NCBI RefSeq assembly: GCF_900302465.1
Contig: NZ_OMOR01000001.1
Span: 992,001 to 1,056,000, forward strand
DNA: 64,000 nucleotides
DNA from: Ascidiaceihabitans donghaensis
GTDB lineage: Bacteria; Pseudomonadota; Alphaproteobacteria; Rhodobacterales; Rhodobacteraceae
Direction: 5' to 3'
Positions 26,351 to 35,631 of the stretch are shown here, in pieces. The notes below the pieces were generated by a model, which was not told the DNA's origin, did not search any database, and was given only the letters and a program-made list of their open reading frames with translations. Within the stretch, counting starts at the first letter, position 1, and the number at the start of each line of letters is the position of its first letter. A program made the translations under genes and the position numbers.

Positions 26351-28088
26351 ATCATACAACACCAACGAACGCGCTACAGGGTTCCCAATAGGCAACGGTG
26401 CAGAACAGATAGTTCTGGCGTTGACTTGGGTTTTTCTTCTGATCGTGGTTATCACTGCGAAGATGCTAGATGCGCCCGTGGTTGCAAGTGGTGGAATTGG
26501 TTTGGCGTTTGCCGTCTTTTCGACACTTGGGTTGTGGAGCCTTGAAGGAAAAGATGTACGGGCCTCAGTTGCTGCAATGGGGCTGGTTGGGCAGGCGGTT
26601 GCCTTTACTACCGCTTTTGCAGGGCACGCATGGCAGGTGGACAGCCACATGTTGTTTTTTGCGTTGCTTGCGGCGACAGGTGGCCTTGGCAGCGTGCCTG
26701 CAATTGTCGCGGCTGTCGTTGTGATCGCGTTGCATCACGCAAGCTTCAGTATCTTGATGCCAAGCCTTGTTTATCCTTCCGTTGATGTTTTTGAAAATTT
26801 GCAACGTTCTGCACTGCATGCTGTTGTTGTGATTTTCGAAGCTATGGGCCTGATGGCTGCGATTAAGGCCCGGCAAACATTGATGGATGCACAAGTAGAT
26901 GCGGCTGGCGCCTTAAAAACTGCGATGACTGAAGCGACCATTTCGCGTGACAAAGCCCTGCTTGCCCAACGCAAAGCAGAGGCTGCCGTTGCACGAAGTG
27001 AAGCGGACGGGAAAGCTGCGCAAGACGCGTGGGAAGCTTCACAGCGCGCCGAGGGCGCCAAGCAGGCTGCCGAGGCCCAAATGCGCGACGATGAAGCTAA
27101 ACGGCATCTGGCCCTTGAACAGGCGGCCCAGAGTCAGCGCGAAGTTGTCGATGTTTTACGCGATGCATTGCAAGCGCTACAGGCGGGCGACCTCACGAAA
27201 CGAATTACACGGCCTTTGGCAAAAGACTACGAAGATTTGCGTCATGCTTTTAATGATGCGATGGAAGGAATCGATCTGGCGCTGGCAAAAATTGTAGTGC
27301 GGGCGGATCAGTTCGAAGCCCAGTCAGAGGATTTAGGTCAGGCCGCAGTCGTTCTATCTGAAAGTGGCAGTGCCCAGGTCGATATTTTGTCGGATTCAAA
27401 AGTTTCTGCGCTTTCTTTGGCCTCGACCATTGTGCGGCTGACCGACATCGTATCGGGGGCCAATATAGATGCGACCGTTGCACGAGAAAATGCAGGTAAA
27501 AGTGAAAAGGTAACTGCACTTGCCAGTGCATCGATGCAAGAGATCGAACAGAGTTCCCGTGAAATGGCGCGTATTGTTTCTGTGATTGATGAAATCGCCT
27601 TCCAAACAAATCTGTTGGCGCTGAACGCAGGTGTCGAAGCTGCGCGCGCTGGTGAGGCTGGGCGTGGGTTCGCAGTTGTCGCATCAGAAGTGCGCGCTCT
27701 TGCGCAACGGTCGTCCACCAGCGCCAGTGATATTCGTGATCTCATTGAGCGATCAAACAAACACGTGTCAGAAGGCGCAAGTCGCATGACAGATACGGTT
27801 CAATCCCTAAACGACGTGGTACAAGCCATTGAAAGTATCACAACGCATATGGGCGCGATCACAGAAAGTACTCAGGAACAAGATCAAGGGGTACGCACGA
27901 TCAGTGCATCATTTGCCACTCTGAACGACATGACACAAAAAAACCTGAGTATTTTTGAGGACACGACAAGCTCTACCCAAGCTTTGTCAATCGAAGCACA
28001 GGCCCTGGTCGATCTGACCTCCAAATTTGAAATTTCCGGCTCAGGCCATAAAAAAGAAAAGTTGGTCGCGCACAAGAAAGCATCATAG
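26343..28088 (+). CDS. Methyl-accepting chemotaxis protein with polytopic membrane N terminus
   Basis: A 581-residue receptor. Five or six hydrophobic segments (about residues 20-165) replace the usual periplasmic sensor. A long coiled coil rich in Ala, Glu and Lys follows, then a HAMP-like stretch ([30 protein letters not shown]) and the MCP signalling tip ([38 protein letters not shown]) that contacts CheA/CheW. GAGGA precedes the ATG at 26343. The ligand could be a membrane-derived or intracellular cue such as redox state (inference). Confidence 0.9.
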   Translation: MFKSYNTNERATGFPIGNGAEQIVLALTWVFLLIVVITAKMLDAPVVASGGIGLAFAVFSTLGLWSLEGKDVRASVAAMGLVGQAVAFTTAFAGHAWQVDSHMLFFALLAATGGLGSVPAIVAAVVVIALHHASFSILMPSLVYPSVDVFENLQRSALHAVVVIFEAMGLMAAIKARQTLMDAQVDAAGALKTAMTEATISRDKALLAQRKAEAAVARSEADGKAAQDAWEASQRAEGAKQAAEAQMRDDEAKRHLALEQAAQSQREVVDVLRDALQALQAGDLTKRITRPLAKDYEDLRHAFNDAMEGIDLALAKIVVRADQFEAQSEDLGQAAVVLSESGSAQVDILSDSKVSALSLASTIVRLTDIVSGANIDATVARENAGKSEKVTALASASMQEIEQSSREMARIVSVIDEIAFQTNLLALNAGVEAARAGEAGRGFAVVASEVRALAQRSSTSASDIRDLIERSNKHVSEGASRMTDTVQSLNDVVQAIESITTHMGAITESTQEQDQGVRTISASFATLNDMTQKNLSIFEDTTSSTQALSIEAQALVDLTSKFEISGSGHKKEKLVAHKKAS

Positions 28089-28097
28089 ATGCCTAGG

Positions 28098-28124
28098 CGT
28101 TTTCCAATACTTGAGTGGAAAACG
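28098..28124. repeat. Inverted repeat after the chemoreceptor gene
   Basis: CGTTTTCCA and TGGAAAACG, nine bases each, are separated by nine bases in the gap between the converging chemoreceptor and gcrA genes. There is no T-tract, so a terminator role is only possible. Confidence 0.4.
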
Positions 28125-28168
28125 TACTGCGCCGTGTAAACCAGTATGAACGCAGTACGCTGGAACTT

Positions 28169-28738
28169 TTAGCGGCGACGGTCGCGTCGTGCGCTCATGG
28201 GCTGGAATGCGACACCCACGTGAGCTTCGCAGTAGGGTTTACCTTGTTGCACAGGCAGTCCGCAAAACCAAAAATCCTCGGTTGCTGGATCGCCGACAGG
28301 CCATTTACATGTCCGTTCCGTCAGTTCCATCAATGTCAGTTTTTTAGCTTTTTTCTCAACAGCGTTCACTTTGGCCAACGCTTCAGGGCTAATTTCGTTT
28401 GCTGACGGCTGCGGAGGCAAGGGTTGCCCTGCTGGAATGATTTGCTTGCGTGCCGGCAAATTTGGTTTCGGTGAAGCATCAACCGGTACAGGCTTGATCG
28501 CAGGTTCGGTTTTCAATTGCGGTTTTGGATCAGGCTTTGCTTTCGGTGCGGGCTTTGGTTTAGCTTCGGCTTTGGCCGCGCCAGCACTGCCTGCACGATT
28601 GGACAGCCCCAAACGGTGCACTTTGCCGATGACGGCATTGCGGGTGACCCCGCCAAGTTCTTTTGCGATCTGGCTGGCCGATTGGCCCTCGCCCCACATC
28701 TTTTTCAGCAATTCAACGCGGTCGTCAGTCCAAGACAT
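28169..28738 (-). CDS. gcrA: Cell-cycle regulator GcrA
   Basis: A 189-residue transcription factor that works with sigma-70 RNA polymerase at methylated GANTC promoters in alphaproteobacteria. The N-terminal DNA-binding helices read SWTDDRVELLKKMWGEGQSASQIAKELGG, then TRNAVIGKVHRLGLSNR. A Lys/Pro/Ala-rich linker of about 70 residues leads to the conserved C-terminal RNA-polymerase-binding part (ERTCKWPVGDPATEDFWFCG, QGKPYCEAH). AGGGATG lies just before the ATG at 28738. Its presence supports the alphaproteobacterial assignment. Confidence 0.95.
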   Translation of the reverse strand: MSWTDDRVELLKKMWGEGQSASQIAKELGGVTRNAVIGKVHRLGLSNRAGSAGAAKAEAKPKPAPKAKPDPKPQLKTEPAIKPVPVDASPKPNLPARKQIIPAGQPLPPQPSANEISPEALAKVNAVEKKAKKLTLMELTERTCKWPVGDPATEDFWFCGLPVQQGKPYCEAHVGVAFQPMSARRDRRR

Positions 28739-28845
28739 GCGGCATCCCTAGGTAAAAAGCGGCCCTTGCATGGACCGCTTTGTGATATCATTCAGCGCTC
28801 TATTCTAATGGTTCTGGGCGCGGTTACAAGCAGGTCTGCACAAGC

Positions 28846-29736
28846 TTAAGCTTTGCGCTTTTGTAACTGCGCTTCGCGGACAGCCAAAAGCACCGCGCCA
28901 GCCACGATAATGGAGGCTCCCAGCACAGTAACAGCATCTGGAATGACCTTGTAGAACAACGCGTCATACAGTGCTGCGAAAATCAGCGTACCGTAGCTGA
29001 ATGGCGCAACAAAGCTCGCATCCGCGCGTGCCATGGCATTCACAAAACACGCTTGGGCAATGGCCATGAAGACACCGATCCCGGCCAGGATCGCCCACTG
29101 TGTGAGTGTCGGCGCTTGCCAGACGAAAAGAACGGCGACCGTGGAAATTACCACGCCCAAAAGATTGTTGATCCATAAAATCTGCAACGGTGCTTCGCGG
29201 CCTGCCAAGCGTTTGATAATAATAAGTTCAAAGCCCAACGCCAATGCGGCCCCCAATGCCAACAAGGCTGCAGGTTGAAAGCTGTCGGGGGTGGGGCGCA
29301 GCAAGATCATCGCCCCGACCAACGCAATGGCTGCGGCACTCCACCTGATCGGGCCCACGGATTCCTTGAGCAATGGAATGGCCAGAACCATGCCGAAAAC
29401 AGGGTTCAAAAAGGAAATAGCCGTTGCGTCAGCCAGCGGGATAAAAGCCACAGAAGCGAACATCAAGCTGACACCGGCCCATCCCATCAAAGTGCGCGTG
29501 GCATGCATGCGCCAGCGCACTGGCGTGAACTGGGGGCGAAAGATCCCCACAGCCATAGATATCACGACAAACGCAAACACATAACGACCATGGCTGATCT
29601 GCAACGGGTTCATCGCGGTGCCAAATGCATCGGACCCCAAAGCCTTAGCCATCAACGTGGTCGCTGCGATGAATGCAGTGGCAACAACGATCAAGGCGGC
29701 GGCAAGCGCTGGATTTTGTGTGCGTGGTTCAAACAT
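28846..29736 (-). CDS. EamA/DMT-family transporter
   Basis: A 296-residue membrane protein with ten hydrophobic segments arranged as two EamA halves, the first with RTLMGWAGVSLMFASVAFIPLADATAI and FLNPVFGMVLAIPLLKE, the second with the matching APFSYGTLIFAALYD. DMT proteins move metabolites, amino acids or nucleotide sugars; the substrate cannot be read from sequence. It is transcribed alone on the minus strand, divergent from argD. Confidence 0.85.
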   Translation of the reverse strand: MFEPRTQNPALAAALIVVATAFIAATTLMAKALGSDAFGTAMNPLQISHGRYVFAFVVISMAVGIFRPQFTPVRWRMHATRTLMGWAGVSLMFASVAFIPLADATAISFLNPVFGMVLAIPLLKESVGPIRWSAAAIALVGAMILLRPTPDSFQPAALLALGAALALGFELIIIKRLAGREAPLQILWINNLLGVVISTVAVLFVWQAPTLTQWAILAGIGVFMAIAQACFVNAMARADASFVAPFSYGTLIFAALYDALFYKVIPDAVTVLGASIIVAGAVLLAVREAQLQKRKA

Positions 29737-30026
29737 GGCGCTGCTATGCGCTTGCGCCTTGGTCAGGGCAAGCGCAATAACTTCGCTATCAGTTGGAAAG
29801 GAAGCGGAAAGGGACTGGTCACATCAATTCAGTTCCGTTAAACGGGCCACATGTCAAATTTACGCGCCATAACACTCCGACGACGTCGTACGTTCGCGTA
29901 AGCCTTTTTCTATTCTGACATCGCGCCGTTTGTGCGCATCCCTTCACTTCTAAATTATTGACCCTGCGTTGGCGCTGCTGCACACATGCAACTTATGCCA
30001 ATGCCTTCTATCCAAAGGATGATCCT

Positions 30027-31199
30027 ATGATCGCTTCCGTTTTGCCCACTTATTCCCGCGCTCCTTTGACTTTTGTCAAAGGTGAAGGCACTTGGCTGAT
30101 CGAGGCGGATGGGCGACGTTTTCTGGATCTTGGCGCAGGAATTGCGGTGAACGCACTGGGGCATGCGCATCCAAAACTAGTTGCGGCTTTGACAGACCAG
30201 GCCGGCGCGTTGTGGCACACGTCGAATCTGTACCACATTCCCCAGCAGCAGCAGCTTGCCGATAAGCTTGTCGATAGCACTTTCGCGGACACAGTATTTT
30301 TCACCAATTCAGGGACCGAAGCCTGTGAGCTGGCCGTCAAAATGGCACGGAAGTTCTGGTATGACAAAAATGCGCCGCAAAAGGTCGATATCATTACATT
30401 TGACGGATCTTTCCACGGCCGCTCGTCTGCAGGCATTGCCGCTGCGGGGTCAGAAAAGATGACCAAGGGATTTGGTCCGCTTTTGCCGGGGTTCACGCAT
30501 CTGGCTTTTGGCGACCATGATGCGCTGAGCGCGGCCATTACAGAAACGACGGCGGCGATCATGATTGAACCCGTGCAAGGCGAAGGTGGCATTCGTCCTG
30601 TGCCGGATCAGTGCCTTAAAGGGCTGCGTGATCTGTGTGATGAACATGGAATCCTGCTGATCTTGGATGAGGTGCAGTGCGGTATCGGGCGGACCGGCAA
30701 ACTGTTTGCACATGAATGGGCGGGGATCGAACCCGACATTATGATGGTTGCAAAAGGGATCGGGGGCGGGTTTCCATTGGGGGCTGTGCTTGCGACGGAA
30801 CATGCAGCGTCCGGCATGACGGCCGGCACACACGGATCGACCTATGGGGGTAACCCTTTGGGGTGCGCTGTCGGGTGCGCTGTTCTTGACGAAGTGAACA
30901 CACCTGAGTTCTTGGCCGAGGTGAACCGTAAGTCTGGACTGCTGCGCCAAAAGCTCGAAGGTTTGGTCGCCGATAACCCTGATGTCTTTGAAAGCGTGCG
31001 TGGCGCAGGCCTTATGATCGGAATTAAGTGCAAAGCGTTAAACATGGACATTGTGAATGCGGGGTATGACACGCAGGTGATCACGGTGCCCGCGGCTGAC
31101 AATGTCATTCGACTACTGCCGCCATTGACGATCACGGATGACGAGATTGCGGATGCTATTGCCCGGCTTGATCAAGCCGCAAAGGCAGTGTCGGCCTGA
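30027..31199 (+). CDS. argD: Acetylornithine aminotransferase ArgD
   Basis: A PLP enzyme of arginine synthesis converting N-acetylglutamate semialdehyde to N-acetylornithine. Motifs: NSGTEACELAVKMAR near residue 95, FDGSFHGRSSAG, LILDEVQCGIGRTGKLFAHEW with the PLP-binding Asp, and the Schiff-base Lys in MMVAKGIGGGFPLGA. It has 390 residues, normal for ArgD. AAGGATGATCCT precedes the ATG at 30027. It is followed by argF after 76 bases containing repeat copy B. Confidence 0.93.
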   Translation: MIASVLPTYSRAPLTFVKGEGTWLIEADGRRFLDLGAGIAVNALGHAHPKLVAALTDQAGALWHTSNLYHIPQQQQLADKLVDSTFADTVFFTNSGTEACELAVKMARKFWYDKNAPQKVDIITFDGSFHGRSSAGIAAAGSEKMTKGFGPLLPGFTHLAFGDHDALSAAITETTAAIMIEPVQGEGGIRPVPDQCLKGLRDLCDEHGILLILDEVQCGIGRTGKLFAHEWAGIEPDIMMVAKGIGGGFPLGAVLATEHAASGMTAGTHGSTYGGNPLGCAVGCAVLDEVNTPEFLAEVNRKSGLLRQKLEGLVADNPDVFESVRGAGLMIGIKCKALNMDIVNAGYDTQVITVPAADNVIRLLPPLTITDDEIADAIARLDQAAKAVSA

Positions 31200-31201
31200 T
31201 T

Positions 31202-31250
31202 TTCTTTTCGCCCAAAATATCCCGGGGGTCCGGGGGCTGCGCCCCCGGGT
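31202..31250 (+). repeat. Dispersed GC-rich palindromic repeat, copy B
   Basis: CTTTTCGCCCAAAATATC, then CCGGGGG and a GGGGGCTGCGCCCCC hairpin. It matches copy A in layout and sits between argD and argF, within what is probably one operon. Here it could attenuate or process the transcript. Confidence 0.65.
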
Positions 31251-31275
31251 AATCCCTAGCCAATAGAGACAAGTT

Positions 31276-32202
31276 ATGAACCATTTTTTAGACATCCATA
31301 AAACCGAACCTGCTGATCTACGCAGGATCATTGATCAAGCAGGTGCGATGAAAAACGCCCGAATTGGCCTGCCCAAAGCAACGCTTGATGCAGAACAGCC
31401 ATTGGCGGGACACATGGTTGCGCTGATTTTCGAAAAGCCGTCAACACGCACACGGGTCAGCTTTGATGTCGGTGTGCGCCAGATGGGGGGCGAAACGATG
31501 GTGCTGTCTGGGGCAGACATGCAGCTGGGGCACGGCGAGACTATCGCGGACACAGCCCGTGTTTTGTCGCGCTACGTCGATTTGATAATGATCAGAACAT
31601 TTGACGAAACGGTTTTGCTGGAAATGGCGGAATATGCGGATGTACCGGTGATCAACGGCCTGACGGATCGGACACATCCGTGTCAGATTATGGCAGATGT
31701 GATGACGTTTGAAGAGCATCGCGGACCGATAAAGGGCAAGAAGGTGGTGTGGTGTGGCGATGGCAACAACGTATGTGCATCGTTTCTGCATGCAGCTGCA
31801 CAGTTCCAGTTTGATTTGACATTTACAGGGCCACGGCAATTGGACCCGGAAGACGAATTCATGGGGTTGGCGCGAAAGGCCGGCAGCCGGATCAATATTG
31901 AACGTGATCCGGATAAAGCCGTCGAAGGTGCTGATCTTGTGATCGCAGACACTTGGGTGTCGATGCATGACAGTCAATCCACCAAAGAACGCCGCCACAA
32001 TATGTTGCGTCCATATCAGGTGAATGAGGCGCTAATGAGACAGGCCAAGCCGGACGCTTTGTTCATGCATTGCTTGCCCGCGCACCGCGAAGAGGAAGTG
32101 ACGTCTGCTGTGATGGACGGCCCGCAATCGGTTATTTTCGATGAGGCAGAGAACCGTTTGCATGCTCAAAAGGCGATCATGAGACATTGCCTCGGACGAT
32201 AG
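31276..32202 (+). CDS. argF: Ornithine carbamoyltransferase ArgF
   Basis: Joins carbamoyl phosphate and ornithine to citrulline. The carbamoyl-phosphate motif [11 protein letters not shown] is near residue 55, [11 protein letters not shown] near 135, and the ornithine-binding [12 protein letters not shown] near the C terminus holds the catalytic Cys. Its 308 residues are the standard length. It runs in the argD operon and ends in a strong intrinsic terminator. Confidence 0.95.
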   Translation: MNHFLDIHKTEPADLRRIIDQAGAMKNARIGLPKATLDAEQPLAGHMVALIFEKPSTRTRVSFDVGVRQMGGETMVLSGADMQLGHGETIADTARVLSRYVDLIMIRTFDETVLLEMAEYADVPVINGLTDRTHPCQIMADVMTFEEHRGPIKGKKVVWCGDGNNVCASFLHAAAQFQFDLTFTGPRQLDPEDEFMGLARKAGSRINIERDPDKAVEGADLVIADTWVSMHDSQSTKERRHNMLRPYQVNEALMRQAKPDALFMHCLPAHREEEVTSAVMDGPQSVIFDEAENRLHAQKAIMRHCLGR

Positions 32203-32239
32203 TTGGTTTGGGGCTAGCCTAATCAAAGCACGACAACGG

Positions 32240-32275
32240 CACCTCGAAGTTCAGACTTCGGGGTGTTTTTCTTTT
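32240..32275 (+). terminator. Intrinsic terminator after argF
   Basis: An 11-bp stem (CACCTCGAAGT with ACTTCGGGGTG, one G-T pair) closes a four-base loop TCAG and is followed directly by TTTTTCTTTT. This is the clearest intrinsic terminator in the window. Confidence 0.9.
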
Positions 32276-32330
32276 GTAGAGAGTAAGCAATAAAACCTAG
32301 GCGAAATATTACCTGATAAAAAAAGTCGGA

Positions 32331-32360
32331 TTGACAATTCTGATTGAATCACTCAAGAAT
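32331..32360 (+). promoter_or_regulatory. Candidate promoter with internal palindrome, hemP operon
   Basis: TTGACA (32331-32336) is separated by 18 bases from AAGAAT (32355-32360). Within the spacer is the perfect 11-base palindrome TGATTGAATCA (32341-32351), well placed for a repressor. Because hemP follows, an iron- or haem-responsive regulator (Fur, Irr or RirA type) is the likely ligand, but the site does not clearly match a named box. Confidence 0.5.
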
Positions 32361-32432
32361 AGATCCAAGTTCTAGCCACCCCCAATCTGATGCGGGGAAG
32401 CCCGAACATCTCATGATGCAAGGACTTCCAGA

Positions 32433-32669
32433 ATGTCAGATTTTAAAGACCAATTGATAGATTTCGACTTGGGGGATCGCTCGGCAAGCCGGTTTCAAAC
32501 TTTGGGCAGGTGCGAACTTGGTGAACTGACATGTTCGTCGGGTGATACTGCAGGCATTGGCCTTGAAGTGATGCTCGACATGTGTGCGCAGACTGGATTC
32601 ACGCGCGCCCACAATGGAGTGCCGGGCACAAATGTAACCGCAGAACACATGCGAGGGGCCGCATCATGA
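32433..32669 (+). CDS. Hypothetical protein, first gene of the hemP operon
   Basis: A 78-residue acidic protein of no family known to me, with Cys at residues 27, 34 and 51. AAGGA stands eight bases before the ATG at 32433, and its stop overlaps the hemP start as ATGA, which supports a real, co-translated gene. A role in iron or haem use is inferred from position only. Confidence 0.55.
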   Translation: MSDFKDQLIDFDLGDRSASRFQTLGRCELGELTCSSGDTAGIGLEVMLDMCAQTGFTRAHNGVPGTNVTAEHMRGAAS

Positions 32670-32833
32670 GCTTTCACCACCCCAAAGAGATGATGAACCC
32701 TTTGCCAGATACGCGGCCCACCTACGCCGCTGAGGATCTGACCAAAGGCAGTGACCAAGCCTATATTGTTTTGGGAACTCAGACATATACCTTGCGCATC
32801 ACGCGTGCTGGTAAGTTGATTTTGACAAAATGA
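32666..32833 (+). CDS. hemP: Hemin uptake protein HemP
   Basis: A 55-residue protein whose C-terminal half is the HemP signature: DLTKGSDQAYIVLGTQTYTLRITRAG followed by KLILTK. HemP/HmuP proteins are small factors needed for haem utilisation, in some bacteria as activators of haem-receptor genes. Both ends overlap neighbours as ATGA, at 32666 and 32830. No TonB receptor or haem ABC transporter gene is in the window. Confidence 0.88.
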   Translation: MSFHHPKEMMNPLPDTRPTYAAEDLTKGSDQAYIVLGTQTYTLRITRAGKLILTK

Positions 32834-33339
32834 CCCATGTGCATGCCCCGCGCGGTGGAGCGCCTGTCGGATTCATTACAGAACTGGACGGGGTCGAAGC
32901 CGCTTCAGTCATCTATTTGCGCCTTTGGTCTGACGGCCCGAAGGGAAAGCATGCAGTTCGGCAAGATTTTGAAAACAGCCTCGGCAAAATGCGCGGTCAA
33001 AAGGCGCTGGCTTCGTTTGAAGACTTGTATGGGTTATGTGCCCTGCATGGTCGCCGTCCGTTGATGCGTCATGCTGTAAATTGCAAATGTGTTGGTGCAG
33101 ACGAAGCCTGCTTTGCCAATTTCATTGCAGCCGCCGCAACCGGGCAGCGCGAAGACGCCATGATGATAGCCACACTGCTTGTGCGCCCTGATTTTGCGCC
33201 AGTGATTACGGGCTTGGCGCGAGATTTCGGGCTGACGTTGATGCGCATGAACGTTCACGCTCCGCAAACGATGACCTCCGCTTCCAAAGGGCAACCGCGC
33301 TCGGACCTGCCAGCGCAACAACCCGTCACACTACACTGA
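32830..33339 (+). CDS. Hypothetical protein downstream of hemP
   Basis: A 169-residue soluble protein. It contains the stretches DGVEAASVIYLRLWSDGPKGK, FEDLYGLCALHGRRPLMRHAVNCKCVGADEACFANFIAAAATG and ATLLVRPDFAPVITGLARDFG; a Cys cluster (NCKC, ACF) could bind a metal. I do not recognise the family. It is coupled to hemP by an ATGA overlap, so it probably acts in the same iron or haem process. Confidence 0.65.
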   Translation: MTHVHAPRGGAPVGFITELDGVEAASVIYLRLWSDGPKGKHAVRQDFENSLGKMRGQKALASFEDLYGLCALHGRRPLMRHAVNCKCVGADEACFANFIAAAATGQREDAMMIATLLVRPDFAPVITGLARDFGLTLMRMNVHAPQTMTSASKGQPRSDLPAQQPVTLH

Positions 33340-33481
33340 CACAAAAGACGACTTTGCAAACATTCGTTGTCCCCCCTTCAGGTGCAGCGACATTGCCGGT
33401 GTCTTTCAACTTCCTTCACCCCACCTAACATCGCCCTGACGGACTTTCGGGGCGATGTTCCAAACCTGCAAAGAAAATACG

Positions 33482-34486
33482 ATGAAAACGACACTAATCT
33501 TTTTAACGGCCTCTGCCGCAACCTTGTCATTGGCGACCTCGGTTTTGGCACAAGACACAGGTTTCGAATGGGAGGGAGAGATAGAAATCGGTGTGGACAG
33601 TACAGTCAGCGCGGATGATCCTGCGGCGGAAATCACAGATACCTATGTATCTGCTGAACTGGAATTCGAGGCGGCCATAGCGGCACATTTCAGCGTGTTT
33701 GGCGGGTTGACGCTAGAATCCGTTCTAGATGCGACAGATGACCGGACATTTGATGATTTGGGGCTGTATTTCAGCACCTTAGGTTTGCGGTACACATTTG
33801 ACGACACTCAGATCTCTGTTGGTAAAATTGCGCCTGTTTTCGCCCGTGCCTGGGATGAGGCGCCCGGCTTTTATGGCACGACGTTGGCTGAAGATTATGA
33901 ACTGAGCGAAATGATTGGTATGTCTCTTGATACCGCGCTTGGAGGCGGAACATTATCTTTGGCCGTATTCTACGCTGACGACACGGGCCTGTCGAATAGC
34001 ATCGGAACCAAACGCGGACGTAACAGCACGGCGAATGGCGGGGTTGGAAACACGGGAAAGCTTAACAACTTTGCGGTGCAATATTCACAAGAATTTGGTG
34101 ACACTTCGGCCTGGGTCGGTGCGCGTCATTTGTCTGCGGGCACGGGGGATGTGTCTGATGAAACAGGGGTCGTGGTTGGTGCATCACACAGCTTTTCAAG
34201 CGGCTGGGATGTTATCGGCGAAGTGTCTTATTTTGACGGGGTAGGCGGCACGGATGACAGTGCGACGTATGTAACTGCGGGGGCGGCTTACGGTCTTGAA
34301 GACTGGACATTTTCCGCTGCAGCGACAGTTGTGAATCATTCCAACGCATCCAATGACAGCCTGATCACACTGGGTGTTGACCGTGCGCTGACAGAGACAA
34401 TCGAAGTCGGGTTTGGTGTCGCGCGCTTTGACGTAGGGGGCGAAAAATCAACCTCGGTAGGGCTGTCCGCAGTCATGTCTTTTTGA
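33482..34486 (+). CDS. Porin-like outer-membrane protein
   Basis: A 334-residue exported protein with a signal peptide (about residues 1-22, cleaved after SVLA). The mature protein has repeated amphipathic strands with alternating residues, many Gly, Thr and Asp, no Cys, and ends in VMSF, with the terminal Phe typical of proteins recognised by the Bam machinery. It looks like a Gram-negative trimeric-type porin (compare YFSTLGLRYTFDDTQISVGKI). It is separated from the hemP operon by 140 bases and probably has its own promoter. Confidence 0.8.
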   Translation: MKTTLIFLTASAATLSLATSVLAQDTGFEWEGEIEIGVDSTVSADDPAAEITDTYVSAELEFEAAIAAHFSVFGGLTLESVLDATDDRTFDDLGLYFSTLGLRYTFDDTQISVGKIAPVFARAWDEAPGFYGTTLAEDYELSEMIGMSLDTALGGGTLSLAVFYADDTGLSNSIGTKRGRNSTANGGVGNTGKLNNFAVQYSQEFGDTSAWVGARHLSAGTGDVSDETGVVVGASHSFSSGWDVIGEVSYFDGVGGTDDSATYVTAGAAYGLEDWTFSAAATVVNHSNASNDSLITLGVDRALTETIEVGFGVARFDVGGEKSTSVGLSAVMSF

Positions 34487-34596
34487 ATACACCCATCCGC
34501 CCGTGCCTTTTTGAGGGTGCGGGCCAAGGGGTTGTGAACGCCTAGGATAACCTCCATCGTTGGTCTCAGGAAACGGGATCGGGTTGGGTGCAACAT

Positions 34597-35583
34597 ATGA
34601 AAATTGTAGTGGCAGGTGCGGGAAGTATCGGGTGTTTTGTTGGCGGTGCTTTGGTGCAGGCCGGTCATAAGGTCGCTTTTCTTGCCCGCCCTCGTATCGC
34701 TGAAGCTGTGGCCAATAGCGGTCTGACGCTGACGGACTTTGCAGGGCTAAATACAACTTTACGCGATCTTGACTTTCAGACTGACCCAAGTGTTTTGGAA
34801 GACGCAGACATTATTTTGGTTACGGTGAAGTCTGCTGCAACCGAAAGCATGGCACAATTGATCGCGCAGCACGCACCAAAGGCTGCGGTGTTTAGTTTGC
34901 AAAACGGGGTGACCAATGTCGCGGCTTTGCGCAAGCATTTACCAAGGCAAAAGGTCTTTGCGACGATGGTGCCATTCAATGTCGTTCCAGCAGGTAAAGC
35001 CACATTCCACCGTGGCACTTCGGGCGATATTCTGGTGCAATCGGGGGCGGATCATGCGCTGTCCTCAGCGCATTTGGTCTGGCAATCCGTCGATAACATC
35101 GAGGCCGTGCAATGGGGCAAGTTGTTGATCAATCTGGGCAATGCGATAAACGCCTTGTCTGATTTGCCCCTGTTGAACATGCTGCACATGCGGGCATGGC
35201 GCCGCTTGATGGCAGACCAGATGGCCGAGGCTTTGCGCGTGCTGAAAGCGCACGGGATTGCTCCTGCCAAGACAACTGCCGCCCCTGTGAAGCTGCTCCC
35301 ACATATTCTGCGGTTGCCCAGCCCGCTGTTCAGAAAAATTGCGGCACAGATGTTAACGATAGACCCCAAAGCACGGTCATCTATGTGGGACGACCTGACA
35401 CAGCGACGCAAAACGGAAGTTGATGCGTTGCAAGGCTTGATCGTCGAGATGGGGCAACACGCGGGCATTGCGACGCCGATCAACGCAGCCTTGCACGCGC
35501 TGATCAAAGACGCGGAAGCTGAAGGCGCTGGCCCTCCCGGTCTTTTGGCGCAAAGCATACGCGCACGTATCGCGTCCCCTTGA
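34597..35583 (+). CDS. 2-dehydropantoate 2-reductase-like dehydrogenase
   Basis: A ketopantoate reductase-family enzyme: N-terminal NADP-binding KIVVAGAGSIGCFVGGALVQAGH, then LVTVKSAATESMAQLI, LQNGVTNVAALR, and a C-terminal helical domain with KLLINLGNAINAL carrying the catalytic Lys and an Asn. In the CoA pathway it reduces ketopantoate to pantoate, but many paralogues act on other keto acids, so a symbol is not assigned. Start at ATG 34597; a GTG at 34588 is possible. Confidence 0.82.
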   Translation: MKIVVAGAGSIGCFVGGALVQAGHKVAFLARPRIAEAVANSGLTLTDFAGLNTTLRDLDFQTDPSVLEDADIILVTVKSAATESMAQLIAQHAPKAAVFSLQNGVTNVAALRKHLPRQKVFATMVPFNVVPAGKATFHRGTSGDILVQSGADHALSSAHLVWQSVDNIEAVQWGKLLINLGNAINALSDLPLLNMLHMRAWRRLMADQMAEALRVLKAHGIAPAKTTAAPVKLLPHILRLPSPLFRKIAAQMLTIDPKARSSMWDDLTQRRKTEVDALQGLIVEMGQHAGIATPINAALHALIKDAEAEGAGPPGLLAQSIRARIASP

Positions 35584-35631
35584 ACCTTTAGACATGTCCT
35601 GTCACCGTGGGGCAAAGACAAAGGGCAAAAC

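Noticed and set aside
28098-28124. An intrinsic terminator after the chemoreceptor
   Set aside because: The hairpin has no T-tract; kept only as an inverted repeat.
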